Positions 1 to 8,954 of a DNA stretch of 64,000 bases are shown here, in pieces. A model generated the notes under the pieces. It ran no database searches. It was given only the letters and a program-made list of their open reading frames with translations, and was not told the origin of the DNA. Within the stretch, counting starts at the first letter, position 1, and every line of letters starts with the position of its first letter. The stretch spans positions 1,116,001 to 1,180,000 of the forward strand of contig CP144143.1 of the NCBI GenBank assembly GCA_028485475.2, in the 5' to 3' direction. The stretch comes from Chitinophagaceae bacterium C216. GTDB taxonomy: Bacteria > Bacteroidota > Bacteroidia > Chitinophagales > Chitinophagaceae. A program made the translations under genes and the position numbers.

Positions 1-1010
1 AAGTAGCCGCCTTGCGGAACTTTTTCTTCATCATCGTTATCCAACACTGTGAAAATGCGGTCACTAGCGATCACACCCATCTGAACAATGTTGAACTTAT
101 CTGCAATCATCCTTAATGGTCTGAACAATAAATTCAGACAAAGGATAAACGAAACAATAACACCTTGCTGGCTTTTTTGCAAATGCAATGCTTCTTGAGC
201 AGTGTACCAGACAACTAATCCTATAGAAAGGGCCAATACAATTTCAATTACCGGAAAAAATACCGAATACGCAAATATGGCATTGATATTGGCATTACGA
301 TGCTGTTTGTTAATTGCCCTGAATTTTTCAAACTCATTCTTTTCTGCGGTGAAAGCCTGTACCACACCCATTCCGGAGAGATGCTCTTGTGCGTAGGCAT
401 TTAATCTTGCTACAGCATTTCTTACTTTAAAGAATGATTTGTTGATGCTTTCCTTAAAGTAGTACGTAGCAATAATCATGATGGGGAAGGGAATTAACGC
501 AATGAGCGTGAGTTTCCAATCCACCCAAAACATGTAGGTAAGCACGCAAACAATGGATAGTAAATCGGCAATAATAGGGATCAACCCGTCGGAAAAAATT
601 TCGTTAATAGATTCAATATCGTTGATCGTGCGTGTGGTAAGGGTGCCAATAGGTGTTCTATCAAATTGTCTCAGGTTAAGCCCCAGAATTTTTTTGTATA
701 CTGCTAAACGCATATCTTTTACTACGGCTTGCCCCAGCCAGGCTGTTGTAAAAGTAAACGCAAAGCGCATTACGGTTTCGATAAGTATAATCCCTATCTG
801 AATGATCGTAATGTATACGACCATTTCCTTTAAGGACTGCGCTATGTATTTATCTACCGTAAGCTGAATGAGCATGGGTCTTACGGGGGTAATAAGGGCC
901 AGTACAATTGCCAGCACTACCGACCAATAAAACCTTGCTTTGTACGGTGCCGCATATTGAAAAATGCGCCGCAGTTTGCTGAGATCAAAAAATGATTTTT
1001 TATTCTGCAT
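1..1010 (-). CDS. ABC transporter, membrane-domain half (MsbA/LmrA-type exporter), partial
   Basis: The minus-strand reading frame runs from an ATG at 1010 off the left edge, giving about 336 residues. It begins MQNKKSFFDLSKLRRIFQYA and shows the hydrophobic membrane helices of an ABC exporter type-1 domain, including the coupling-helix region with TRTINDIESI and the YAQEHLSGMGVVQAF segment typical of MsbA-like proteins. The ATP-binding domain would lie beyond the window edge, so Walker motifs cannot be seen. Such proteins export lipids, peptides or drugs from the inner membrane as homodimers; the substrate cannot be read from this piece. It starts 38 bases after the stop of the upstream minus-strand gene and is probably cotranscribed with it. 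Confidence 0.9.
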   Translation of the reverse strand, partial: MQNKKSFFDLSKLRRIFQYAAPYKARFYWSVVLAIVLALITPVRPMLIQLTVDKYIAQSLKEMVVYITIIQIGIILIETVMRFAFTFTTAWLGQAVVKDMRLAVYKKILGLNLRQFDRTPIGTLTTRTINDIESINEIFSDGLIPIIADLLSIVCVLTYMFWVDWKLTLIALIPFPIMIIATYYFKESINKSFFKVRNAVARLNAYAQEHLSGMGVVQAFTAEKNEFEKFRAINKQHRNANINAIFAYSVFFPVIEIVLALSIGLVVWYTAQEALHLQKSQQGVIVSFILCLNLLFRPLRMIADKFNIVQMGVIASDRIFTVLDNDDEEKVPQGGY

Positions 1011-1048
1011 TAAAATGTACCGCTATCGCCGGTTTAGTTTACAAGTTA

Positions 1049-3247
1049 CTACATTTCTTCTTCTCCGGTGGCCCTTTTATACGCTTTGATAAACAATGCT
1101 CCCAGATTTTTATAAGGAGGAATGTAGTCTTCCATACCTGTAATATGTGCTGCGGCACGGAACTCTTTCCAGAAAGGTATCCAATCAATATCCTTACGCT
1201 GACGCAGATTTTCTAAGAATATGCGGATGAACGGAAGATTAATGTCCCGATAGCCGGTTTGTTTGGAAGATATAATATGAGCATCGGGAGATTTTTTCAA
1301 GATAGAATCAATCAGGAAAAAGCCTCCGCAGGATCCCATGAATACTACGCGTGATGTAGGTGTAATATAACTTACACTGGTAGGCGCGTGATAGCTGTGC
1401 CCTCTGTGGAAAGTAACGGTAGGTGCAAGGTTATTTTTTTCCAAATATTCCTGCATAGCGTTCTGCGCTACATAATCCTGGTCTTCTGTATTAGGTAAAG
1501 GTCTATTGGCGAATACGTATACAGGAGCTCCGCTGGTAGTTTTAGCTACCACAAATTTACTATTGCTCTGATCCAGCTTCCATTTGGGGTCATTGGCAAA
1601 GGTGCGCACAAAAATGTCAAAGTCCATCATACCATCCTCATCACCATAAAAGAACATTTGAGTAATGACTTCCCCTTTTTCGTTGGTGAAACTCTGGAAT
1701 GGGATATTGTATACCGGAGGGATACCCAACTCTTTGGTCAAATCGATGTTTTGTTTAGGATCGGCAGAGAGGAAGAGCTTGTACAGAATATTATAAATAG
1801 CAATACCTCTTCGGTTGTTGGCTTTCAGATTGCGTTCGTAATTAGCCTTTACGTTTTTTAGCATCTGATTAGCCAACTCGGGCATGGTTTCGTAAAGGCT
1901 GGCATAAGAGTCGGCTACATCTACGCCGTCTTCCAGTCCTTTGGTTTTTTCCAAGCCGTTTACAAAGGCGGTCATTAAATCACTAGCATCTTTCTTATTA
2001 GGAAATGTTGAAAAGAAGGTTTTTAATGTATTATATCCTGCAGCCTGGCGGATAAACTTCCTGTAATGATCGAATGATACGCTCATCAGCAGAGAGTCTC
2101 CTCTATTGTTGATTTTGCTCATCATGAGCGGAAATACCCCCTGCGTATAGCTACTGGTATAAATCAATCCGTCAGAAAATACAGCCAGATAATATAGTTC
2201 TTGAGCAGTTAAAGGTTGCAAACATTTGAAGCGAATGGCGTTGGGCGATTCGTGTAATGCATTAATTTCATTTACGAACTCATCATTACCCTTTCTTTGC
2301 AGACGTGCTGTCAACTCTTTAAAACCAATGGCGATATCCCCGTTCAAGGCACGGCGTGCGTAATCCATCTGTGTTTTTACAAGCAGACGATAATATTTCA
2401 GCCTATCATCTTTGGCAGCATCCAGTTCGGCAATAGTAATTTTACCCTTCACTAGGTTGTCTAGGAATGGAAAATAGATTTGCCCGCTTTTCATTTCTGA
2501 TAATTCTACTACCGTTTTTACGAAGGTATCCTCTTTAATACTCTTGATTCTTCGGCTCAGAGCATTACCTGCCTGTGCATACGAATAAAGTTGTTCAGGA
2601 TACTGCCTGCCGATTGCTTTTATAAGGCTATCGGCATGTTTGGAGTCGGGATATTTGGAAAGTTCCTGAAATGTTTTATCGGGATATTGTGCTGCAAATT
2701 TTACAAGTAGTAGGTCTTTAAGTTCATTATAGCTGGGGTTTTCCTCAAAAATCCGCGGTAAAGTAGCCGTATAGGCTATATCGTAAGGGAAATGCTCAAC
2801 ATAAGGGATGATTGATTTTTTTTCGGTATTTACTTCAATGAGCTTTTTGTAAACCGAAAAGATTTGTGCAAAATGTGAGGGATTTACTTGTCTTTTTAGC
2901 CAGCCCTGCCGCATGTGACGCAAAATATTAGCTAGGCCTACCAGATAGCCCGATTTGAGACGGGCATCAATTTTAGAATCGGTTTCTATCATGAACCTGA
3001 TTGCATCTACCTGATGATTAATGGCTTGTGTAGCTAGTTGGGCTATATCGAGATTGCTTTCGATGGTAAATTCATTATCCATCTTACCATCGCTACCTAG
3101 CAACAATTGTTTTTCCTTCACAATATTATCATGAAACAACTGCCGGTTGATGGGAATGTTGATTTTAGGTTCGTTGGAACCCTGTGCAAAAACTCCGGAA
3201 GCAATACCTAACGAAATAAATATATTCAACAGTGCCTTTCCACTCAT
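1049..3247 (-). CDS. Secreted protein of unknown function with possible caspase-like C-terminal domain
   Basis: A 732-residue protein with an N-terminal signal peptide (MSGKALLNIFISLGIASGVFAQ, cleavage likely after FAQ). I do not recognise a named family. The N-terminal two thirds is mostly helical and charged. Near the C-terminus, a hydrophobic strand ends in HRGHSYH (His614, His617, His620), and 23 residues after His617 a second hydrophobic strand ends in GSCGG (Cys640). This His-then-Cys order at strand ends is the layout of clan CD (caspase, gingipain, clostripain) peptidases, so a secreted peptidase or pseudo-peptidase is possible. That function is inference. The gene ends 38 bases before the ABC exporter start and may be cotranscribed with it. 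Confidence 0.8.
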   Translation of the reverse strand: MSGKALLNIFISLGIASGVFAQGSNEPKINIPINRQLFHDNIVKEKQLLLGSDGKMDNEFTIESNLDIAQLATQAINHQVDAIRFMIETDSKIDARLKSGYLVGLANILRHMRQGWLKRQVNPSHFAQIFSVYKKLIEVNTEKKSIIPYVEHFPYDIAYTATLPRIFEENPSYNELKDLLLVKFAAQYPDKTFQELSKYPDSKHADSLIKAIGRQYPEQLYSYAQAGNALSRRIKSIKEDTFVKTVVELSEMKSGQIYFPFLDNLVKGKITIAELDAAKDDRLKYYRLLVKTQMDYARRALNGDIAIGFKELTARLQRKGNDEFVNEINALHESPNAIRFKCLQPLTAQELYYLAVFSDGLIYTSSYTQGVFPLMMSKINNRGDSLLMSVSFDHYRKFIRQAAGYNTLKTFFSTFPNKKDASDLMTAFVNGLEKTKGLEDGVDVADSYASLYETMPELANQMLKNVKANYERNLKANNRRGIAIYNILYKLFLSADPKQNIDLTKELGIPPVYNIPFQSFTNEKGEVITQMFFYGDEDGMMDFDIFVRTFANDPKWKLDQSNSKFVVAKTTSGAPVYVFANRPLPNTEDQDYVAQNAMQEYLEKNNLAPTVTFHRGHSYHAPTSVSYITPTSRVVFMGSCGGFFLIDSILKKSPDAHIISSKQTGYRDINLPFIRIFLENLRQRKDIDWIPFWKEFRAAAHITGMEDYIPPYKNLGALFIKAYKRATGEEEM

Positions 3248-3397
3248 AATGCTAATATTAATCGTAATGACAAAGGTAACCCGATATATAAACGTAAAAA
3301 GTTAAAAGATGGTTGAAGACATAATAGGGTTGCGTAAAAGCAGTCGATATCCACTACTTTTTACAACATTCAATAATATTTGTCTTCAATGGACTTA

Positions 3398-4000
3398 TTA
3401 AATGCGAGAATAGCTGAGTTGCGGGTATTTTTTCTGAATTAAGGCAAATACACCAAATAGCAGTGCAGCGTAGAATAAATCGCCTAGATAAGCGTTCAGG
3501 AACAGCTCGCTACTCATGGTATTATAAAAAGGCAGCGCTCTCAGGTAGGTTGTACCCAAAGTAAGCCCGGGTTCATACAAAATAGTACCGGCTGCAAAAT
3601 GATTTCCGAACCACACTCCAAAATTAGAAAGCACCCAAAATATTGTAGAACCAGTAAGTGAGTAACCTAATATTTTTACAGTTTTAGGCTGATGTAGGCT
3701 GGTGCCCAATAAAGTAACCAGCAGCATGCTAACGTATACAAAAGCCTGAGAAATAAGTACAAAAGGTTGTGAGAAACTATATATCCCCATTTTTCCAGTC
3801 ATCTGCAAGGCTATATCAGAAACCAGATAAGCGGCAATGGGCACTAAATAGGCCTGCCATTTGTTTTGAAACATAGCTCCACCGAACAGCGCCATAGCTA
3901 CTAATGGTGAGAAATTATAGGGATGCGGCAGTAGTCTGCTTAATGCCGCTAAAACTATCATTACAACGATAATACGAGTGCGCATGCTTATCTTGTTCAT
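3398..4000 (-). CDS. DUF6580-type integral membrane protein
   Basis: A 200-residue protein with about six hydrophobic segments. The N-terminal RLLPHPYNFSPLVAMALFGG segment and the conserved NFGVWF and YLGDLFY pieces match my memory of the DUF6580 family of Bacteroidota, which looks like a small membrane transport component of the ECF S-component type. No substrate has been assigned to the family as far as I know. The ATG at 4000 is the first good start and is followed directly by a charged N-terminus. It is divergent from the DUF4920 gene, with 73 bases between the starts. Confidence 0.8.
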   Translation of the reverse strand: MNKISMRTRIIVVMIVLAALSRLLPHPYNFSPLVAMALFGGAMFQNKWQAYLVPIAAYLVSDIALQMTGKMGIYSFSQPFVLISQAFVYVSMLLVTLLGTSLHQPKTVKILGYSLTGSTIFWVLSNFGVWFGNHFAAGTILYEPGLTLGTTYLRALPFYNTMSSELFLNAYLGDLFYAALLFGVFALIQKKYPQLSYSRI

Positions 4001-4073
4001 GAGCCGGAATTTTATTTGTATGGCTACAAAAGTAAATAGTTTTATAAATTTACAATATAATTAAACATCTGTT

Positions 4074-4547
4074 ATGAAAAATATAGTTACGACTGTTGTT
4101 TTAGTGTTGTGTGGCTTGCTCGTTCAGGCACAACCTCCTGCAGGTCCTGCCAATCCGGGAGATACCTATGGAAAGAAAGTTACAGCGGAGCGAACTTTAA
4201 AAGCTGTGGACTTTAATAAGTTACTTTCCCAAAAAGATACTATTGATGCCAAAGTAGTTGGTAAAGTATTGTCTTCCTGTCCGAAAAAGGGATGCTGGAT
4301 GAATGTAGAGCTGGATGATAAGAGTACTGTTTTTGTTCGCTTCAAGGATTATGCATTTTTTGTACCTACTGATATTGTAGGAAAAACGGTAGTACTGGAT
4401 GGTATCGCTACACAAAAAGAAGTTTCTGTGGCTGAACTGAAACATTATGCACAGGATGCCAAAAAAAGTCAGGCTGAAATAGATGCTATTACTAAGCCCG
4501 AAAAGCAGGTAAGATTTTTGGCCGACGGTGTTTTGGTGGTGAAATAA
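4074..4547 (+). CDS. Secreted DUF4920-type protein
   Basis: A 157-residue protein with a signal peptide (MKNIVTTVVLVLCGLLVQAQ). The mature part has the DUF4920 layout: a GDTYGKKV start, a central CPKKGCWM segment with two cysteines, and a C-terminal beta-rich part ending FLADGVLVVK. The fold is OB-like, and the two cysteines in CPKKGC could bind a metal or form a disulfide. The function is unknown. A strong terminator hairpin follows at 4568-4603, so it is probably a single-gene transcript. Confidence 0.85.
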   Translation: MKNIVTTVVLVLCGLLVQAQPPAGPANPGDTYGKKVTAERTLKAVDFNKLLSQKDTIDAKVVGKVLSSCPKKGCWMNVELDDKSTVFVRFKDYAFFVPTDIVGKTVVLDGIATQKEVSVAELKHYAQDAKKSQAEIDAITKPEKQVRFLADGVLVVK

Positions 4548-4567
4548 TTTATCTGCCGAATAATGCG

Positions 4568-4603
4568 AAAAGAGGAATGTAGCCAAAAATGCATTCCTCT
4601 TTT
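4568..4603 (+). terminator. Rho-independent terminator after the DUF4920 gene
   Basis: A 12-bp perfect stem, AAAAGAGGAATG paired with CATTCCTCTTTT, with a 12-nt loop. The 3' arm ends in a T-run. The hairpin is symmetrical enough to act on either strand, but only the plus-strand gene ends here. Confidence 0.8.
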
Positions 4604-4713
4604 GCTTTTAGATAAATGGGTTAAAAGAGCCACACTATCATGCAGTATAACAGTACGTCAATAATAAATATCTTAGCGGCTAAACACCAAAGACATTTTA
4701 AAAATTATATTCC

Positions 4714-6903
4714 ATGTTTAGAAAAATACTTTACATCTGTATCCTTATCGTAAGCAGCATACATCTTAGCCAAGCTCAAGATATTGTGTGGGCTCCAGAT
4801 GGCAATGCTTATTATCAAGCAGAAGAGGGAAATATTGTAAAATATGTGTTGCCGCAGCAAACATCTACGGTGCTTGTGGCTAAGGAAAAACTCATTCCAG
4901 CAGGGGCATCAAAGCCACTTGCAATAAGAAGCTTCACCGTAAGCTCTGATGAGCAAAAAATAATGATATATACCAATACTCAACGCGTATGGCGCAATGA
5001 TACCCGCGGCGATTACTGGGTCTATCATATCAGCGATAAGAAATTGCATCGGTTGGGCCGCACACTACCTGCCTCATCTTTAATGTTTGCCAAGTTTTCT
5101 CCTGATAATACCAAAGTAGCTTATGTGTCGGAATATAATATCTACGTAGAAGATTTGGCCACAGGAGTCATCAAACCGATGACTATAGGTGGAGATCGGA
5201 AGCACATCAACGGTACTTTTGATTGGGCTTATGAAGAAGAGTTTTATTGTCGCGATGGTTTTCGTTGGTCGCCCGATAGTAAAAAAATTGCTTACTGGCA
5301 AATTATTACAGGCGATACCAAAGTATATCACATGGTCAACAACACCGATTCAATTTATCCTAAGCTGATACCTATCGAGTATCCCGTAGTGGGAGAAAAA
5401 CCTTCTTTATATAAAATCGGTGTGGTAGATATTGAGTCGGCTAGTACCAAATGGATGTCCATTCCTGATGATCCTACATGGGGCACCTATCTACCTCGTA
5501 TGGACTGGGCAGCCAATAATACCGAGCTTATCATTCAGCAGCTGAACCGCCAGCAAAACGAGAGCCGACTGATGCTGTGTAATGTGCAGAGTGGGGTGTC
5601 CAAAGAAATATACAAAGAGCAGGATGAAGCATGGATTGACATTATGCCTTTTTGGGATCATGATTATGCCAACAAAGGTTGGGATTGGCTAAACGACGGG
5701 AAGGAATTTTTATGGGCTTCAGAAAAAGATGGTTGGCGTCATTTGTATCGTATTAGTCGCGATGGCAAAAAAGAAACCCTTATTACACCCGGCACATATG
5801 ACGTAATGGATATTTGCGCAATCGATGAAAAAGGAGGGTACATTTATTTTATGGCCTCGCCCGAAAATGCTACACAGAAATATCTTTATCGTACGTTGCT
5901 GAACGGAAAAGGTAAGCCGGAGAGAATTACGCCGGCCGACATGTCGGGGACTAATAATTACCACATTTCGCCCAATGCAAAATATGCGTTGCATCAGTTT
6001 ACCAATTATTATGTGCGCCCTATATCCGCGTGGATTGAGCTTCCGTCACATAAAAGTTTGAAAGCAGCCAATGAGGTGAGCCAAGCTATTGCCCGTAGTG
6101 CAGCCAACAAACCAAACCTAGAGTTTTTGAGGATTACTACGGAGGAAGGCGTGGAAATGGATGCCTGGATGCTGAAGCCTCAGAATTTTGATAGCACTAA
6201 AAAATATCCCATTGTATTTTACGTCTACACCGAGCCGGCAGGTCAAACTGTGCAGGATAAATTTGGTGCAGGGTATAATTTTCTTTACAAAGGAAATATG
6301 GCTGCCGATGGTTACATATACGTGTCTATAGATAGTAGGGGGACTCCTGTACCTAAAGGCCGTGCATGGCGTAAGGCGCTGTATAAAAACATTGGAATTT
6401 TGAATATTCGTGATCAAGCAATGGCTGCTCAGGCTTTATTTCGTATGAAGCCTTATATCGATACCAGCCGTGTTGCAGTTTGGGGATGGAGTGGTGGAGG
6501 TTCTACTACTTTAAATCTGTTATTCCAATATCCCGAAATTTATAAAACAGGTATCGCCGTAGCGGCAGTAGTAAACCAGCGTACCTACGATAATATTTAT
6601 CAGGAGCGTTATTCAGGTGTGCCTCAAATGGATGAACGTCCGTATATAGAAGGATCACCGCTTACACACGCAAAAAATCTAAAAGGTAACTTGCTGTACA
6701 TACACGGTACCGGCGACGATAATGTACATTACAATAACGCCGAAATGCTCATCAATGAATTAATCAAACATAATAAGCAGTTTCAACTGATGAGTTATCC
6801 CAATCGTTCGCACAGCATATCGGAAGGACAGGGTACTTGGGAGCATTTATCAACCTTGTACACTAATTATCTGAAACAGCACTGTCCGCCCGGAGCGAGA
6901 TAG
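4714..6903 (+). CDS. S9 family dipeptidyl peptidase IV
   Basis: A 729-residue exported serine peptidase. A signal peptide (MFRKILYICILIVSSIHLSQAQ) is followed by the DPP-IV beta-propeller (about residues 25-470) with the substrate N-terminus-binding glutamates in DWAYEEEF. The C-terminal alpha/beta-hydrolase domain carries the triad Ser593 (GWSGGG), Asp668 (HGTGDDNVH) and His700 (NRSHS), the DPP-IV order. The enzyme removes N-terminal X-Pro or X-Ala dipeptides from peptides in the periplasm. The nucleophile motif is GWSGGG instead of the common GWSYGG, which should not affect catalysis. It is convergent with lutB, only 2 bases apart. Confidence 0.93.
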   Translation: MFRKILYICILIVSSIHLSQAQDIVWAPDGNAYYQAEEGNIVKYVLPQQTSTVLVAKEKLIPAGASKPLAIRSFTVSSDEQKIMIYTNTQRVWRNDTRGDYWVYHISDKKLHRLGRTLPASSLMFAKFSPDNTKVAYVSEYNIYVEDLATGVIKPMTIGGDRKHINGTFDWAYEEEFYCRDGFRWSPDSKKIAYWQIITGDTKVYHMVNNTDSIYPKLIPIEYPVVGEKPSLYKIGVVDIESASTKWMSIPDDPTWGTYLPRMDWAANNTELIIQQLNRQQNESRLMLCNVQSGVSKEIYKEQDEAWIDIMPFWDHDYANKGWDWLNDGKEFLWASEKDGWRHLYRISRDGKKETLITPGTYDVMDICAIDEKGGYIYFMASPENATQKYLYRTLLNGKGKPERITPADMSGTNNYHISPNAKYALHQFTNYYVRPISAWIELPSHKSLKAANEVSQAIARSAANKPNLEFLRITTEEGVEMDAWMLKPQNFDSTKKYPIVFYVYTEPAGQTVQDKFGAGYNFLYKGNMAADGYIYVSIDSRGTPVPKGRAWRKALYKNIGILNIRDQAMAAQALFRMKPYIDTSRVAVWGWSGGGSTTLNLLFQYPEIYKTGIAVAAVVNQRTYDNIYQERYSGVPQMDERPYIEGSPLTHAKNLKGNLLYIHGTGDDNVHYNNAEMLINELIKHNKQFQLMSYPNRSHSISEGQGTWEHLSTLYTNYLKQHCPPGAR

Positions 6904-6905
6904 TA

Positions 6906-8288
6906 TTATATATTGTGTTTGCGTCGTTCTTCCCACAGTTCATTGAACGATTTTGGGGGAAAGCGGAGGGGGCTGCGGTCTTTGGTCCAAGCCCCTGCAA
7001 AAGTGTTTATTAGTGTACTTTTCAGCCCGCCGTTGCCCTTGTTCATCAGCTTGCGTTTCAGCATGGCGGTTTTCCATACTTTCCACACCATTCTTTCGGA
7101 GAACGATGTGTGGCCTTGCTGTTGTGCTTCATGACGGTTTTCGAGGAGCAATTCGTGCAGGTTGATTTTTACTGCACAAACTTCGGTACAATTACCACAA
7201 AGCGATGACGCATGGCTTAAATGCTTCCATTCTTTCATCGGTTTCAAATGGGGTGTAATTACCGAACCGATAGGGCCGCTGTACGTGGTGGCATAAGTGT
7301 GTCCTCCAATATTTTTATAAACCGGGCAAGCGTTCAGACAGGCACCACAACGAATGCAGTATAGGGCTTCTCTGGTTTTCTCATTGGCCAGAATATTTGT
7401 ACGACCGTTATCCAGCAGGATCACATACATTTCTTCCGGGCCATCTGCTTCTCCCGGCTGACGTGGTCCCGTAATGATAGTGTTATACGATGTAATACGC
7501 TGACCGGTACCATATGTAGCTAGTAGCGGCCAGAATAAAGCTAAATCACTGAACGAAGGAATTACTTTTTCAATTCCGGCGATAACAATATGGGTTTTAG
7601 GCATGGAACAGCTTAGCCTTGCATTGCCTTCGTTTTCGGTAACGGCAACTCCTCCTATATCTGCAATAATGAAATTGGCGCCGGTCACACCTACTTCGGC
7701 TTCGGCATATTTTTGTCTGAGTTTTTCGCGGGCTACCAATGTCAGCTGTTGCGGGTTCAGTGTAGGATCTGTTCCTAGTTTTTCGGCAAACAATCTGGCA
7801 ATATCTTCTTTGCTTTTATGCATTGCCGGTGTTACGATATGATAGGGCGGCTCGCCTGCTAATTGTTGAATATATTCTCCGAGGTCGGTTTCCACACTCT
7901 CAATACCGTTTTCTTCAAGATGCTGATTGAGGTGGATTTCCTCGGTTACCATGCTTTTGCTCTTAACGAGCGTTTTGCAATTTTTTTCTTTACAAATGGC
8001 TACTACTGCTGCTGCAGCCTGCTGAGCGTTTTCGCACCAGATTACTTTGGCACCTCTTTGGGTAATGTGATACTCAAAGTTCTCCAGTTGTTGGTCCAGA
8101 GTCTCAATGGCCTTCCACTTGATGTTCTTGGCGCGCTCGCGAGCTAGGTCTAGGTTGATATATTGTTTTTTCCCTCCGGGAACTGCTGCATTGTACTTAC
8201 CGATATTAAAATTGATTACTTCTCGGTGAGCCCGGTCGGCTGCTAATTCTTTACTTTTTTTATGAAAGATGTCGGATGTTTGTGACAT
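6906..8288 (-). CDS. lutB: Lactate utilisation iron-sulfur protein LutB
   Basis: A 460-residue cytosolic protein. The N-terminal half is the LUD (DUF162) domain (about residues 60-300), with the conserved ADIGGVAVTENEGNARL stretch. It is followed by ferredoxin-type clusters at Cys311, 314, 317, 321 and Cys364, 367, 371. LutB works with LutA and LutC to oxidise L-lactate to pyruvate, passing electrons to the quinone pool. No lutA or lutC lies in the window, so the partners must be elsewhere or the protein acts with another dehydrogenase. It follows the DUF3109 gene on the same strand after 31 bases. Confidence 0.92.
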   Translation of the reverse strand: MSQTSDIFHKKSKELAADRAHREVINFNIGKYNAAVPGGKKQYINLDLARERAKNIKWKAIETLDQQLENFEYHITQRGAKVIWCENAQQAAAAVVAICKEKNCKTLVKSKSMVTEEIHLNQHLEENGIESVETDLGEYIQQLAGEPPYHIVTPAMHKSKEDIARLFAEKLGTDPTLNPQQLTLVAREKLRQKYAEAEVGVTGANFIIADIGGVAVTENEGNARLSCSMPKTHIVIAGIEKVIPSFSDLALFWPLLATYGTGQRITSYNTIITGPRQPGEADGPEEMYVILLDNGRTNILANEKTREALYCIRCGACLNACPVYKNIGGHTYATTYSGPIGSVITPHLKPMKEWKHLSHASSLCGNCTEVCAVKINLHELLLENRHEAQQQGHTSFSERMVWKVWKTAMLKRKLMNKGNGGLKSTLINTFAGAWTKDRSPLRFPPKSFNELWEERRKHNI

Positions 8289-8319
8289 GTTTTTGAGCTT
8301 ATTAGTGAATAAATAAGCG

Positions 8320-8910
8320 TTACATTTCTTTTTCCTGCGACGCTACAACTTTTTCCAATATAGAATAAAACTCTTCGCCGTACTTACGTATCAGAGGTTC
8401 TTTTAAAAATTGATATACGGGAACCTTCAATTGTTTACCCAGTTTGCAGGCAGGACTACACAGGGTTTTACGCGGCTCATAATTCAACCGTTCGTAATCG
8501 CCGTATTTGCCACGATAGGCTATTATAGGATAGAGATGACAGCTGATGGGTTTTTTCCATTTGATCTTACCTTCATTATAAGCCTGTTCAAATGCGCATT
8601 TTATTAATCCGTTTTTTTCGCGGAAAGCGTAAGCGCATATCTCATTATCCTGTGGCAGGACAGGTGTCACCCATCCAAATTCCTGATCATGGTAGTACTT
8701 ACCATGTTTCTCTACATGATTAATGGCTTCCTGAGTCAGATAAGGTTTTATAGCGTCGTAATTATTTTCAACCTCTTTTAGTTCCTCCTCTGTAAGCGGG
8801 GCGCCCGCATCTCCTTCTTCACAGCAGCCTCCTTTGCATTTGGTAAGATCGCAGACAAACTGAGCCTCCACAATATCATCACTTATGATCTTGTTGTCTA
8901 TAATTATCAT
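8320..8910 (-). CDS. DUF3109-type cysteine-rich protein
   Basis: A 196-residue protein with the cysteine pattern of the DUF3109 family, which is common in Bacteroidota: CDLTKCKGGCC near the N-terminus, then single cysteines in EICAY, IKCAF and ISCHLYP, and CSPAC near residue 150. The pattern resembles the YkgJ-type putative metal-binding group. A zinc or iron-sulfur site is likely, but the function is unknown. It lies 44 bases downstream of the gldE-like gene on the same strand and probably belongs to its transcript. Confidence 0.88.
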   Translation of the reverse strand: MIIIDNKIISDDIVEAQFVCDLTKCKGGCCEEGDAGAPLTEEELKEVENNYDAIKPYLTQEAINHVEKHGKYYHDQEFGWVTPVLPQDNEICAYAFREKNGLIKCAFEQAYNEGKIKWKKPISCHLYPIIAYRGKYGDYERLNYEPRKTLCSPACKLGKQLKVPVYQFLKEPLIRKYGEEFYSILEKVVASQEKEM

Positions 8911-8954
8911 TGTCTTTTTGGTGCGAAGGTAATTCTTTAATATGCTTTGCAGAC

